DNA of 64,000 nt, taken from contig CALGTV010000102.1 of NCBI GenBank assembly GCA_937902395.1, positions 1 to 64,000 on the forward strand, read 5' to 3'. The notes below the pieces were generated by a model. The model was not told where the DNA came from, did no database searches, and saw nothing but the letters and a program-made list of their open reading frames with translations. Every line of letters starts with the position of its first letter. Position 1 is the stretch's first letter. This stretch comes from an uncultured Ruminococcus sp. GTDB lineage: Bacteria > Bacillota > Clostridia > Oscillospirales > Ruminococcaceae. The position numbers and the translations under genes are program-made. This document shows positions 14,701 through 22,945 of this stretch, piece after piece.

Positions 14701-16770
14701 ATGAACACAAAAAAATTTATCTCCGCCGTATTAGCCTCAGCAATCTGCTTTACATATGCCGCATCACCAATGGGTAATTCATTTGCCGTAGAAACAGAGA
14801 ATATAGGCGGTATTCCTGTTGTTGCGGATAAGGCTGCAGGACTTGGAGACGTTGACAGCAGCAGTATAGTAGATGCAGCAGACGCTTCCGTAGTTCTCGG
14901 AGAATATTCAATTCTGTCCACAGGCGGTACATCAAAATTCACCGCTGCACAGAAGAAAAGCGCAGATGTAAACAAGGACGGCGCTATTGATTCTTCCGAT
15001 GCCTCATATATCCTTGCATATTATGCATATCTTTCTACCGGCGGAAGCAAAACCATGGAGGAATACATGGGATATGCACAGCCTGTTACAACAACTACTA
15101 CTGCAAAAGTTACTACAACCAAGAAAAAGACTACTACAACTACAGCAAAGAAAACAACTGTAATTACAGACCCTGCAACCACAACAAAGAAGCCTTCAAC
15201 AACACAGACAACAACTACAACAACAATGATAACAACAACCACTACAGTAACAAATGCAAAGGTTTCTTCAATCCGTGTAACAAGAAATGAAATGATTGTC
15301 AACGTAGGCGAGGGCGATTTGTCCGCATATGTTACAATGCTTCCTGCAAACGCTCTCAACAAGAGTGAAATATGGTCAAGCTCCGATGAATCCATTGCCG
15401 TTGTTGATAACGAAGGCTGGGTAATCGGTGTAGGCGAGGGTGAATGTGTTGTCACTGTAAAGAGTGCAGATAATCCTGAAGTATTCGCAGAAATCAAGGT
15501 TACAGTAAAGGATACAAGAAGCGTCCGTGATATAAGACTTTCAAGAGACTCTATGACGCTTAAAGTCGGCACAGGGGATTTAGCTGCAAGAGTAACAATG
15601 CTTCCCGATACCGCTGTAAATAAAAAAGAGATATGGACAAGCTCACAGCCCGATGTTGCAACAGTAGACAATGAGGGCTGGGTAATAGGTCACAAGGCAG
15701 GCAATACAATCATCACTGTAAAGAGCGAGGAGAATCCTGCTGTATTTGGTGTAATTCTTGTAACAGTTACAGATGATACTGTATCAACAGTTACTACTTC
15801 AACAACCACCTCAACAACTACAACTACATCAACTGCAACAGTGCCTCCTGCAACAACAACTACCACAACCACAGCTCCAATTGCTGTTGAGGAAATCAAA
15901 TTCGGTAATTCCGAAGTTACACTTGAAGCCGGCACAAGCTATGTTCCAATTCTTGCAATCTCTCCTTTAAATGTAACAGATGTAAAGCTCGTGTGGGCAA
16001 GTTCAAACAACTCAGTGGCTACTGTAAGTGAAAAAGGCGTAATTACAGCTGTTGGCGAGGGTATCTGCTACGTTACAGTTTCAAGCGCTGCAAATCCTGC
16101 TGTAATGGCAGTTGCAATCATAAACGTTACAAAAAGCGAAAGCACTGTTACAGAAATCAAGCTTAGCAAGTATGAAATGAAGATATCTGTTGGTTCATCT
16201 GATATCTCAATGGTAACAATGCTTCCTGCTGACGCTCCAAATAAGAAGGAATTCTGGACATCATCTGACCCCTCTGTTGCTACAGTTGATGAATTCGGCT
16301 GGGTATACGGTGTAGGTAAGGGTGAGTGTATAGTAACTGTATACAGCGATGATAACCACAATGTTAAGGCAGAAATCAAGGTAACAGTAACAGATGAGGC
16401 AGTTGAGCCGCCTGTATACACATTCAGCCAGATAGCTCCCGGAAAGTCCACAGCAAAGGAAATCGCATTCCTTACACCATTCCCTGCAAATGCTGACGGA
16501 TTGTTTATTTTCGATTATTTCATTACAGATGCAAACGGTAATAAGAAATTGGTTAGCACATATGTTATGGATTCTGCTGATACAAAAAATGTTATAACAA
16601 TGCTGACAGCAGGAACAAATCACTTTACAGCTGAAATGTATGTTACAAATCTCAATACATCAAAGAGAGCAAAAATAGGCGAATATAATTTTGTAATTAA
16701 TCCCAGAAATGCACAGACTGTAGAAGAAGCGATAGAATACGCATTTGCAGCAGTAGGCGGACTTAAATAA
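14701..16770 (+). CDS. secreted dockerin protein with four Big_2 (Ig-like) domains and Thr-rich linkers
   Basis: A 689-residue protein starting MNTKKFISAVL at 14701, where GAGGGAG lies upstream; the longer in-frame start would place the signal peptide internally. Order: signal peptide (1-29); a dockerin-like pair of repeats near residues 48-116 (GDVDSSSIVDAADAS and DVNKDGAIDSSDAS, each followed by YxxLSTGG); a Thr-rich linker (about 125-180); two Big_2 domains (about 185-265 and 273-355); a second Thr-rich linker; two more Big_2 domains (about 398-478 and 482-562); and a C-terminal domain of about 125 residues that I cannot name. No catalytic domain is recognised, so it is probably a structural or adhesive cellulosome-related protein. 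The first calcium loop is degenerate, and the dockerin sits N-terminally, unlike those of the cellulases in this window. Confidence 0.85.
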   Translation: MNTKKFISAVLASAICFTYAASPMGNSFAVETENIGGIPVVADKAAGLGDVDSSSIVDAADASVVLGEYSILSTGGTSKFTAAQKKSADVNKDGAIDSSDASYILAYYAYLSTGGSKTMEEYMGYAQPVTTTTTAKVTTTKKKTTTTTAKKTTVITDPATTTKKPSTTQTTTTTTMITTTTTVTNAKVSSIRVTRNEMIVNVGEGDLSAYVTMLPANALNKSEIWSSSDESIAVVDNEGWVIGVGEGECVVTVKSADNPEVFAEIKVTVKDTRSVRDIRLSRDSMTLKVGTGDLAARVTMLPDTAVNKKEIWTSSQPDVATVDNEGWVIGHKAGNTIITVKSEENPAVFGVILVTVTDDTVSTVTTSTTTSTTTTTSTATVPPATTTTTTTAPIAVEEIKFGNSEVTLEAGTSYVPILAISPLNVTDVKLVWASSNNSVATVSEKGVITAVGEGICYVTVSSAANPAVMAVAIINVTKSESTVTEIKLSKYEMKISVGSSDISMVTMLPADAPNKKEFWTSSDPSVATVDEFGWVYGVGKGECIVTVYSDDNHNVKAEIKVTVTDEAVEPPVYTFSQIAPGKSTAKEIAFLTPFPANADGLFIFDYFITDANGNKKLVSTYVMDSADTKNVITMLTAGTNHFTAEMYVTNLNTSKRAKIGEYNFVINPRNAQTVEEAIEYAFAAVGGLK

Positions 16771-16794
16771 TTAAACATTCATAAAATAAAGCAA

Positions 16795-16824
16795 GGGCGG
16801 TCAATTCAAAATGACCGCCCGAAT
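16795..16824 (+). terminator. terminator of the Big_2/dockerin gene
   Basis: GGGCGGTCA and TGACCGCCC form a 9-bp perfect stem with an 8-base loop, followed by GAATTTTGT. Placed 25 bases after the stop. Confidence 0.75.
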
Positions 16825-16851
16825 TTTGTAACAAATTTAGTTCCGAAATTG

Positions 16852-16927
16852 CGGGCGGATAATATCCGCCCCTACACGAAACAATGCAGAATAGCCAATT
16901 TATAGGGACAGGTTGTGCCGTGTCCGT
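16852..16927. repeat. REP-like intergenic element, form A
   Basis: A palindrome (GGGCGGATA-A-TATCCGCCC) then CCTACACGAAACAATGCAGA and TAGCCAATTTATAGGG followed by a second hairpin (GGACAGGTTGTGCCGTGTCC). The same plan, with the linker containing TAGCCAATTT and TAGGG, recurs at 39401-39482. The stems differ in sequence between the copies. Confidence 0.7.
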
Positions 16928-16957
16928 TATAAAATATGCCTTTTTTCTACAGACTGA

Positions 16958-16980
16958 ATCCCCCACAATTCGTGGGGGAT
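16958..16980 (+). terminator. GC-rich inverted repeat between convergent genes
   Basis: ATCCCCCAC and GTGGGGGAT flank a 5-base loop, followed by AATTTTAT on the plus strand. It may be a weak terminator or a repeat remnant. Confidence 0.4.
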
Positions 16981-17026
16981 AATTTTATACCATTAGTTTT
17001 GTCTGCTGTTGTTTTTGGGATTGGTA

Positions 17027-17356
17027 TTAGATGCTCAACGCATAGTAAAACTCTTGTATTGAATAAAAGCAATGTATTATGTCAAGTAATATCGCAATAG
17101 AAAACAGAACAGAATACAGTTTCATTTTGTTTTTTAATGCAAGAACAAAACCTGTTGTTTCGATGATAATGCGGATGAACGGAAGAAAATAAAAGCACAT
17201 AATAGCAAAATAGCTGAATTGGTTTTCTGAAACCCAACCGCCAATAACAGCATCATAATTAAGAGTTGTAAACCACAATAGACATTCCGTTATCTCCAAA
17301 ATAACAGGCGTGAGCAAAAGAATACATAAACTATATTTTTTATGACTTGATTTCAT
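17027..17356 (-). CDS. small integral membrane protein, unknown
   Basis: A 109-residue protein starting MKSSHKKYS at 17356, 10 bases after GGAGG; the longer frame would begin inside that ribosome site. Three to four hydrophobic helices are seen (LCILLLTPVILEITECLLWF, FAIMCFYFLPFIRIII, LYSVLFSIAILLDIIHCFY). No family recognised. It lies downstream of a SUKH-domain gene in the same direction (55 bases apart) and may be its partner. Confidence 0.6.
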   Translation of the reverse strand: MKSSHKKYSLCILLLTPVILEITECLLWFTTLNYDAVIGGWVSENQFSYFAIMCFYFLPFIRIIIETTGFVLALKNKMKLYSVLFSIAILLDIIHCFYSIQEFYYALSI

Positions 17357-17411
17357 ATCTATATCCTCCACAACCTCAGCGTTTTCTGTATTATATCTTT
17401 AATTTTGCTGA

Positions 17412-18041
17412 TTAATGCTTATCATTGGCGGAAAATCTGTAACATTCAGGATAGTGTGTTTGACGAATTAATATCTGTGCTTTACTCATATACACATCTT
17501 TCAGAATGACATAAGGCAATGAATTTATACTTTTCAGCAGTTCACTTGCTGACACAGATAAACTGAACACTTTTTTCGTTTCCACTAAAAATTTTAGTTT
17601 ATCAGAGGGGAGATTAATAATTTCAACTACTCCAATATCAGCTGTGCCGTTTTCTCTTTCTATAATTTCACATCCGTTTTTCAGCCATGATGCAAAGTCA
17701 AACCATTCATCGGGTTCAGCAGTTCCTATTGCACCTGCATCAAGAAAACCACACATAGTTGTATTTTTTTCAGATTTAATAATCAATTCACGACCGCCAT
17801 TGTCATTTCCGATACTTAAATAGTTCGGAGCATATTTCGCGAACTCATGTACATTGTACATCTCAACAATACAGTCTGTATCATATAGCACACAGGTATC
17901 CAAATCCATTCCGTTTGTTTCTCTCAAAAATTCTTTGTATATCTCAGGAATGTTTTGCCCGATGCTATTCTCACAAAGCTTAATATCTTTTTCTTCTGTC
18001 GGTGAATTCTTTTTAAATGATAATGCTTTACCGAAATCCAT
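17412..18041 (-). CDS. SMI1/KNR4 (SUKH) family protein
   Basis: A 209-residue protein starting MDFGKALSFKK at 18041, chosen because AAGGAG precedes it by 9 bases. The first 130 residues show the SUKH fold signatures: the N-terminal IGQNIPEIYKEFLRETNGMD (the usual LPxxYxxFLxxxNG pattern), YLSIGNDNGGRELII, and the DEWFDFASW ending. The last 70 residues (PSDKLKFLVETKKVFSLSVS) form an extra alpha-beta segment that I cannot name. SUKH proteins are frequent immunity proteins against polymorphic toxins. No toxin gene is visible here, so an immunity role is inference. Confidence 0.8.
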   Translation of the reverse strand: MDFGKALSFKKNSPTEEKDIKLCENSIGQNIPEIYKEFLRETNGMDLDTCVLYDTDCIVEMYNVHEFAKYAPNYLSIGNDNGGRELIIKSEKNTTMCGFLDAGAIGTAEPDEWFDFASWLKNGCEIIERENGTADIGVVEIINLPSDKLKFLVETKKVFSLSVSASELLKSINSLPYVILKDVYMSKAQILIRQTHYPECYRFSANDKH

Positions 18042-18116
18042 ATATATTTCTCCTTGAAAGTCCAATTTATCCGCCGCAGCGTTTTCTATATTATATCATA
18101 TTTTCTCCGATATTTC

Positions 18117-18143
18117 AATATAAAAGCCCGAAAAATCGGGCTT
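18117..18143 (-). terminator. terminator of malQ
   Basis: AAGCCCGA and TCGGGCTT with a 4-base loop. On the minus strand a TTTTATATT run follows. It lies about 185 bases beyond the malQ stop. Confidence 0.6.
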
Positions 18144-18200
18144 GGAGGTTGTAAGAAATCTGAAATTTATTCCGAAATTGCGATGAGAGCAAACCTAACC

Positions 18201-18256
18201 GGTTCCCGTCCCCTCTGTCCTACGGACATCTCCCCACACTATGGGGAGTCACCCCG
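18201..18256. repeat. GC-rich intergenic repeat element
   Basis: Contains CCCCTCTGTCC-TACGGACATCTCCCC and CACTATGGGGAGTCACCCCG: interlocking inverted repeats (GTCC/GGAC, CTCCCC/GGGGAG). It has the look of an RNA-folding REP-type element in the malQ downstream region. No gene in this 285-base gap. Confidence 0.55.
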
Positions 18257-18326
18257 TTTTTACAGCGCCATTTCTATTTGTACAAATATTTGTTATTTCA
18301 TTGCAGGCAGCCTATACGAATTGTTT

Positions 18327-19799
18327 TCATCTGTTATAAAGCTTGTTCAGCTTCTTGATCTTCTTTGCAAGCTCCGGAGTAAGCTGCTCCGATTTCGTCC
18401 TGAACTGCCAGTTACAGCCTAAAGTGGAGGGCGTATTCATACGCGCCTCTTTAGGACTGTCAAGGAAATCCTGCATCTGCGCCGCCGCAACCTCTGCAAC
18501 GCTTCCCCATGCGGCACGTATCACAGCCATGGGAATTTCGCTTTTTCTCTTTACATTGAGATATTTTTTAGCGAATTTCAGGGTATTCTTATCCATAGCC
18601 GCAACCCAGCCGTTGAGAGTTTCATTGTCGTGAGTACCCGTATAAGCAAAGCAATTTGTAGTCGTGAAATTATGGGGCAGATGTTCGTTATCTCCGCCGC
18701 TGAATCCGAACTGCAACACTTTCATGCCGGGATAGCCGCATAAATCCAGCATTTCTCGAACTTCAGGAGTGATAAAGCCTAAATCCTCAGCAATAATATT
18801 CAGCCTGCCAAGCTTTTCCTCTGCGGCATAAAACAGCGGACAATTGGGTCCCTTTTTCCATTCGCCCACCGTTGCGTCCTCGTTGCCGTAGGGGATAGTG
18901 TAATAACTTTCAAATCCGCGGAAATGGTCGATACGCACAATATCATAAAGCTTTGTAGCGGCAGATATGCGGTCAATCCACCATTTATAGCCTGTTTTAG
19001 CGTGATAGTCCCAGTCGTATACGGGATTTCCCCAAAGCTGTCCCGTAGGTGAAAATTCATCGGGAGGACAGCCGGCAACGCATACGGGACGGCGTTTGCG
19101 GTCGAACTGAAACAGCTTGTGGTCAGCCCAAGCCTCAACGCTGTCCAAAGCACAGTAAATCGGGATATCTCCTACAATTTCAATGCCTTTGTCGTTGGCA
19201 TATTTTTTCAATTCAGTCCACTGTCTGCTGAACTGAAACTGCAAAAATTTATAGAATCCGATATCTTTTTTCAAGTCCTTTTTGCAGGCGGATACAGCCT
19301 TAGGACGATGCATTGATATATCAGCTTCCCACTCATACCAAGGCTTGCCGTTGTTCTTGAATTTCAGCGCCATAAACAAAGCGTATTCATCAAGCCATGA
19401 TTTATTATCCTCGCAGAATTGCTTATATGCAGGGAATTTTGAGGGCTTAAAGCGAGAATAAGCAACGCGTAAAACGTCGAAACATTTGTCGTATATTATA
19501 CTATAGTCGACTTTATCGGGAGTACTTTCCCAGATTATGTCCTTGTATTCCGCAGATTCAAGAAGTCCGTCACCCTCTAAAATTTCAAAGTCGATGAAGT
19601 AGGGATTCCCTGCATTGACAGAAAAGGACTGATAAGGGGAATCGCCGTAGCTTGTGGGGGAGAGTGGGAGAATCTGCCAGCATTTAACGCCTGATTTCAC
19701 AAGGAAATCCACGAACTCAAAAGCGTGTCTGCCCATTTTGCCGATGCCGTATTCAGAGGGCAGGCTTGAAATATGAAAAATTATGCAGCTTTTACGCAT
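18327..19799 (-). CDS. malQ: 4-alpha-glucanotransferase (GH77)
   Basis: A 490-residue amylomaltase that transfers alpha-1,4-glucan segments, used for maltodextrin and glycogen turnover. It starts with the family's RKSCIIFHISSLPSEYGIGK and contains SYGDSPYQSFS. The nucleophile is in VRIDHFRGFE near residue 292, the acid/base in IAEDLGFITPEV near residue 337 and the third carboxylate in TGTHDNETLNGW near residue 389. Length is typical of the bacterial short form. It is a single gene, divergent from the membrane protein gene at 19865, and has no detected signal peptide, so it is cytosolic. Confidence 0.97.
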   Translation of the reverse strand: MRKSCIIFHISSLPSEYGIGKMGRHAFEFVDFLVKSGVKCWQILPLSPTSYGDSPYQSFSVNAGNPYFIDFEILEGDGLLESAEYKDIIWESTPDKVDYSIIYDKCFDVLRVAYSRFKPSKFPAYKQFCEDNKSWLDEYALFMALKFKNNGKPWYEWEADISMHRPKAVSACKKDLKKDIGFYKFLQFQFSRQWTELKKYANDKGIEIVGDIPIYCALDSVEAWADHKLFQFDRKRRPVCVAGCPPDEFSPTGQLWGNPVYDWDYHAKTGYKWWIDRISAATKLYDIVRIDHFRGFESYYTIPYGNEDATVGEWKKGPNCPLFYAAEEKLGRLNIIAEDLGFITPEVREMLDLCGYPGMKVLQFGFSGGDNEHLPHNFTTTNCFAYTGTHDNETLNGWVAAMDKNTLKFAKKYLNVKRKSEIPMAVIRAAWGSVAEVAAAQMQDFLDSPKEARMNTPSTLGCNWQFRTKSEQLTPELAKKIKKLNKLYNR

Positions 19800-19864
19800 A
19801 TGTCACAACTCCATTCCTGTATATTTTTATATCTTCGTACCATAATAAATATGAGGTGATGAAG

Positions 19865-20263
19865 ATGAAATTTTATCAGTATATTTTTACATTTCTCATG
19901 GGATATTTCCTGTATGCCTTTGTAGAGGTGGCAGGCAGGGGATATACTCACTGGACAATGTGCCTTACAGGCGGCATAGTTCTTACGGTTATCTACATTA
20001 TAAGCAGCCGACCTGCAATGACTCTGATTCGCTGCTGTGTCACAGGTGCGGCAATAATAACCGTAATAGAATTTGCTGTAGGGATATTTGACAATATAAT
20101 AATGGGCTGGCATGTCTGGGATTATTCAGACAGACCGTTCAACATAATGGGGCAGATATGCCCTCTTTTCAGCATTTTATGGGGCATACTCTGCATACCA
20201 GCCTTTTATTTGTGCCGTATTATCAGACAAAGATTTGACAATTCTCTGAATTGCAGCCGTTAG
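19865..20263 (+). CDS. CmpB-type putative ABC transporter permease (PF06541-like)
   Basis: A 132-residue membrane protein. ATG at 19865 is preceded by GAGGTGAT at good spacing; an in-frame ATG at 19859 lies too close to it. Four helices are seen, and the conserved stretch GWHVWDYSDRPFNIMGQICP marks the family called ABC_trans_CmpB. A larger member of the same family is encoded at 47012-47533. The function of the family is not established. The gene's final codons and TAG stop lie inside a 7-bp-period repeat that also builds its terminator. Confidence 0.75.
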   Translation: MKFYQYIFTFLMGYFLYAFVEVAGRGYTHWTMCLTGGIVLTVIYIISSRPAMTLIRCCVTGAAIITVIEFAVGIFDNIIMGWHVWDYSDRPFNIMGQICPLFSILWGILCIPAFYLCRIIRQRFDNSLNCSR

Positions 20264-20303
20264 CTTTCAGCTTTTGAACTATTAAAAGCTAACAGTTTTT
20301 TTT
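20259..20303 (+). terminator. terminator built from 7-bp-period repeats
   Basis: GTTAGCTTT (20259) pairs with AAAGCTAAC (20285), and an inner AGCTTTT/AAAAGCT can extend the stem, followed by AGTTTTTTTT. The stop codon TAG at 20261-20263 is part of the left arm. The arms belong to the GCTGTTA-type repeats seen at 12095, 22342 and 35113. Confidence 0.7.
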
Positions 20304-20310
20304 ATTTCGC

Positions 20311-20338
20311 ATTACGCATTACGAATTACGCATTAATC
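20311..20338 (-). repeat. 7-bp-period tandem repeat at the 3' end of the lipase gene
   Basis: ATTACGC, ATTACGA, ATTACGC, ATTAATC in tandem. Read on the minus strand, the lipase stop TGA is followed at once by TTAATGCGTAATTCG. Confidence 0.85.
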
Positions 20339-21653
20339 AGAACCCCTGATTTTTCAAATCTGCCACAAGTCCTGCATAGAACTCTCTTACGTCGTAACCC
20401 TCAATATTTTCACGGAAAAGGTCGATAGTATCACCGTGGCTGATGCCGCGTACACCGCTTGCCGTTATCATGCGGAATTCTCCGTGTTCAGCGGCTTTCT
20501 CCCACACAAGACCGTCACTTCTGCCGTTGAGCTTTTTTATAAGCAGATAGCCGATATTCAGCGGAATACCTGCGGAAAACACATTTTTCATCACCGACAT
20601 ACAGCTTCTGTAGGAGACATCGGGGCAGTCCTCCATAGCAGGTGCAAGCTCTTTCAGGCGAGCAGGGCTAAGGTCTTTCACACCTGCAAGGAAATCCGGC
20701 TCTTTATCGCCTAATTTGCGGAAAATGGAGTTGTATTTATCAGCAATCCATTTAACCATGCCGTCGGGGATTTTTTCAAGCAGATAGTCAACCATATCAC
20801 AGCCCATGTGTGGCGTATTTATGGTTGTAAGCGTTGCCACGCGTCCGCCCAGACCGAGAGAGCTTATGGCATAGCGGCTGTCAAGGCCGCCTTTTGAGTG
20901 AGCAATGATATTGACTTTTTCCGCCCCTGTTTCCGCAAGAACGGCTTCAATTTGTTTTTTCACCTCTGCGGCGCTTTCGGGGATAGATTTTGCAGATTGC
21001 TGATTCCCGTAGTATACCTTAGCACCATTGCGTATAAGCGTAGCAGGAACGCGCCCCCAGTAGTTCATATACTGCCAATCGCGGAAGAAAATGCCGTGAA
21101 CCATAACAATGGGATATTTCGTTTTGCATATTTCATTTTCGGCTCGTGCGGATTCAAGTTCAGCTTTTGAAAGCTCAAAGAAATATTCACGTTTTGCGAT
21201 TTTATAGAATCTGCGGATAAGCACAACATTCACAACAGGAATCCACCAGAAAATCAGCAATAGGATATAGTTTGATGCCTTAATCTGCTTTGAGCCTACA
21301 GCAGTGCGGATAAAGCCGTCCAGAAAGGTGATTCCCACAGCAAGCAGTGGCATAACAATTGAAAATATCCGCGGCATAACACCTGCGTCGGATTTTATAA
21401 AATACAAGACTATTATGATTATTTCGGGAATTATCGCCATTCCCGACAGCCACAGCAGTGTTGTCCCACGTTTAAGCGAGCTGAGGCGGCGGCTGTTTAC
21501 AGATGATTTCTCACCGCGTATGAGGACACAGAGAAAAGCAACAGATAGCACGATAGTGGCGATTATCTTTACAGCTGTAGGGAAAGTCGTTTCAGTCCAA
21601 AGGGGGACAATATTACAAAAAACGATTAGTAAAATTAATTCAAATATTTTCAT
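20337..21653 (-). CDS. membrane-anchored alpha/beta hydrolase (lipase-like)
   Basis: A 438-residue protein. Residues 1-155 contain about four or five membrane helices; the rest is an alpha/beta hydrolase. The oxyanion-side YPIVMVHGIFFRDW is near residue 178. The nucleophile elbow is AHSKGGLDSR near residue 253, with Lys in place of the more usual Gln or Met, as in many triacylglycerol lipases and esterases. ISHGDTIDL near residue 412 supplies the probable catalytic His, and the Asp is likely in RSDGLV. The fused membrane domain is unusual among simple lipases. Substrate unknown; an ester lipid or acylated glycan is plausible. The ribosome site is weak. Confidence 0.82.
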   Translation of the reverse strand: MKIFELILLIVFCNIVPLWTETTFPTAVKIIATIVLSVAFLCVLIRGEKSSVNSRRLSSLKRGTTLLWLSGMAIIPEIIIIVLYFIKSDAGVMPRIFSIVMPLLAVGITFLDGFIRTAVGSKQIKASNYILLLIFWWIPVVNVVLIRRFYKIAKREYFFELSKAELESARAENEICKTKYPIVMVHGIFFRDWQYMNYWGRVPATLIRNGAKVYYGNQQSAKSIPESAAEVKKQIEAVLAETGAEKVNIIAHSKGGLDSRYAISSLGLGGRVATLTTINTPHMGCDMVDYLLEKIPDGMVKWIADKYNSIFRKLGDKEPDFLAGVKDLSPARLKELAPAMEDCPDVSYRSCMSVMKNVFSAGIPLNIGYLLIKKLNGRSDGLVWEKAAEHGEFRMITASGVRGISHGDTIDLFRENIEGYDVREFYAGLVADLKNQGF

Positions 21654-21676
21654 ATAGTATACTTCTTTTTAAAAAC

Positions 21677-21708
21677 AAAACAAGAGCGACAAACGCCGCC
21701 CTTGTTTT
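21677..21708 (-). terminator. terminator of the zinc-ribbon gene
   Basis: AAAACAAGAGCG and CGCCCTTGTTTT pair with one mismatch. On the minus strand the stem is followed by GTTTTTAAAAA. It begins 6 bases beyond the stop at 21715. Confidence 0.7.
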
Positions 21709-21714
21709 TAAAGA

Positions 21715-22149
21715 TTAATAATTCTTATTGGAATCAGCGTTGAAGAACTGATTGCTGCTTTCTGTGTAGTAATCGTTGGGTTCAAGAGACATGAAGTCGT
21801 CGTCTTCCATTTCGGGAAGTCTTGCACCGCAGCGGCCACAGAACTGGAAACGCTCATTTACTTCAGCGTCACACTTGGGGCAAATCTTATAGCCTCTGAT
21901 ACCGTTGAGCTCAAATCTCATTTTCTTGATACGTCTGCGGCGAGTATCGATATCATCGCAGAGAACCTTGAGATTTGCGGGATCCTCATTGGGATTCTTG
22001 TAATACTTCTTACCGAGATCGGTGAAGATTTCAATAATTCTTTCCTCTTCGTAAAGGATTTTTCTTTTGAGGTTATTAGCCTCGGACATACTCTTGGTTT
22101 TGTCGGAAACGCCCTTGGAGACATCGCCGATTTTATCGAGAATACCCAT
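21715..22149 (-). CDS. zinc-ribbon protein with N-terminal coiled coil
   Basis: A 144-residue protein starting MGILDKIGDVSKGV at 22149, chosen because of GGAGTTGATAGG upstream. Residues 1-85 are helical and charged (SEANNLKRKILYEEERIIEI, RRRRIKKMRFELNGI). Residues 90-115 hold a zinc ribbon, CPKCDAEVNERFQFCGRCG, and an acidic tail follows. Proteins of this layout are common in Clostridia and are of unknown function. Single gene with its own terminator. Confidence 0.75.
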   Translation of the reverse strand: MGILDKIGDVSKGVSDKTKSMSEANNLKRKILYEEERIIEIFTDLGKKYYKNPNEDPANLKVLCDDIDTRRRRIKKMRFELNGIRGYKICPKCDAEVNERFQFCGRCGARLPEMEDDDFMSLEPNDYYTESSNQFFNADSNKNY

Positions 22150-22341
22150 TCCTATCAACTCCATTTTCATATTGCGTATTGCAGTAAAGTTTCATCATCC
22201 CAAAATGACACACTTCCCCTGCAACCATTATACAGTACTTATATTATACAATTTTTTGTACAATTTGTCAAGTGAATTTGAAAATAATACAAAAAATTAC
22301 TTTTTAGCCTTTGGCAATGCTTTGCTGTGTAAATCAAGCTT

Positions 22342-22369
22342 TTAGCTATTAGCCATTAGCTGTTAGCTT
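22342..22369 (+). repeat. 7-bp-period tandem repeat
   Basis: TTAGCTA, TTAGCCA, TTAGCTG, TTAGCTT in tandem, in a 349-base gap (22150-22498) that also holds a REP-like hairpin and a second tandem repeat. No gene is seen in the gap. Confidence 0.85.
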
Positions 22370-22385
22370 CTCACGACATTCTGTC

Positions 22386-22411
22386 ATAGGGACTGCCAAG
22401 ACAGCCCCTAC
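22386..22411. repeat. REP-like intergenic element, form B remnant
   Basis: ATAGGGACTGCCAAGACAGC followed by CCCTAC. Related to the GTAGGGGCTGCC-type elements at 34695 and 39458 but with a different stem. Confidence 0.5.
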
Positions 22412-22469
22412 ACAAATTAGCATTACCCGATAAAATTGCCGTTCCAAAAAGCTAACAGCTCTTTAAATA

Positions 22470-22504
22470 ATTACGCATTACGAATTACGCATTACGCATT
22501 ATTC
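22470..22504 (-). repeat. 7-bp-period tandem repeat overlapping the ACT gene stop
   Basis: Four ATTACG(C/A) units followed by ATTATTC. On the minus strand the ACT gene ends GAA-TAA and the stop codon is the first part of TAATGCGTAATGCG. Confidence 0.85.
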
Positions 22505-22930
22505 AGAAAGGTCCTGCTCCGTAAGCTGAATAATACCGCCCTTTGTAAGTGCATCAGATGCGTGTTTTATATCGTCCACACGGATAACAAATGAAACAGA
22601 CCTGTCGGAAGCTCCTGTAAATGCGTAGAGGTATTCCAGATTTACATTTTCAGCGCCGAGGATATCAAGAACTCGGCTGAGCTGTCCTGGTGAATCGGGG
22701 ATTGTGATTGCAACAATTTCCGTTACAGTAACGGCATATGAAGCATTTTTCAGCACCTTTTCAGCCTTATCCGTATCATTTACAACCATACGGAGAATAC
22801 CGAAATCTGAAGTATCAGCAAGGCTGAGAGCGCGTACATTGATATTGCTTTCTTTAAGCAGAGCCATAACGCCTGTAAGCTGATTGGGCTTGTTGTCAAC
22901 GAATACTGAAATCTGTTTTGCGTTTGCCAT
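22499..22930 (-). CDS. tandem ACT-domain protein
   Basis: A 143-residue protein with two ACT domains: residues 1-68 (ISVFVDNKPNQLTGVMALLK) and residues 70-140 (ITIPDSPGQLSRVLDILG). Both carry the N/S-P-G/N-x-L ligand-loop motif, so it probably binds an amino acid or aryl acid. It lies 16 bases downstream of paaK in the same direction. A paaK plus ACT pair recurs in many anaerobes beside indolepyruvate oxidoreductase genes, suggesting a sensor or regulatory role in aromatic amino acid metabolism. Confidence 0.88.
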   Translation of the reverse strand: MANAKQISVFVDNKPNQLTGVMALLKESNINVRALSLADTSDFGILRMVVNDTDKAEKVLKNASYAVTVTEIVAITIPDSPGQLSRVLDILGAENVNLEYLYAFTGASDRSVSFVIRVDDIKHASDALTKGGIIQLTEQDLSE

Positions 22931-22945
22931 AGTTCTTTCCTCCTT

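Noticed and set aside
15021..15935. Long minus-strand frames rich in Val opposite the Big_2/dockerin gene
   Set aside because: They are the antisense reading of Thr-rich linkers and Big_2 repeats (ACA/ACT codons read as TGT/AGT or GTT/GTA); no ribosome site and no plausible protein character.
20255..22504. CRISPR array considered for the tandem repeats
   Set aside because: Units are 7 bp in direct tandem without unique spacers, and no cas genes are present.
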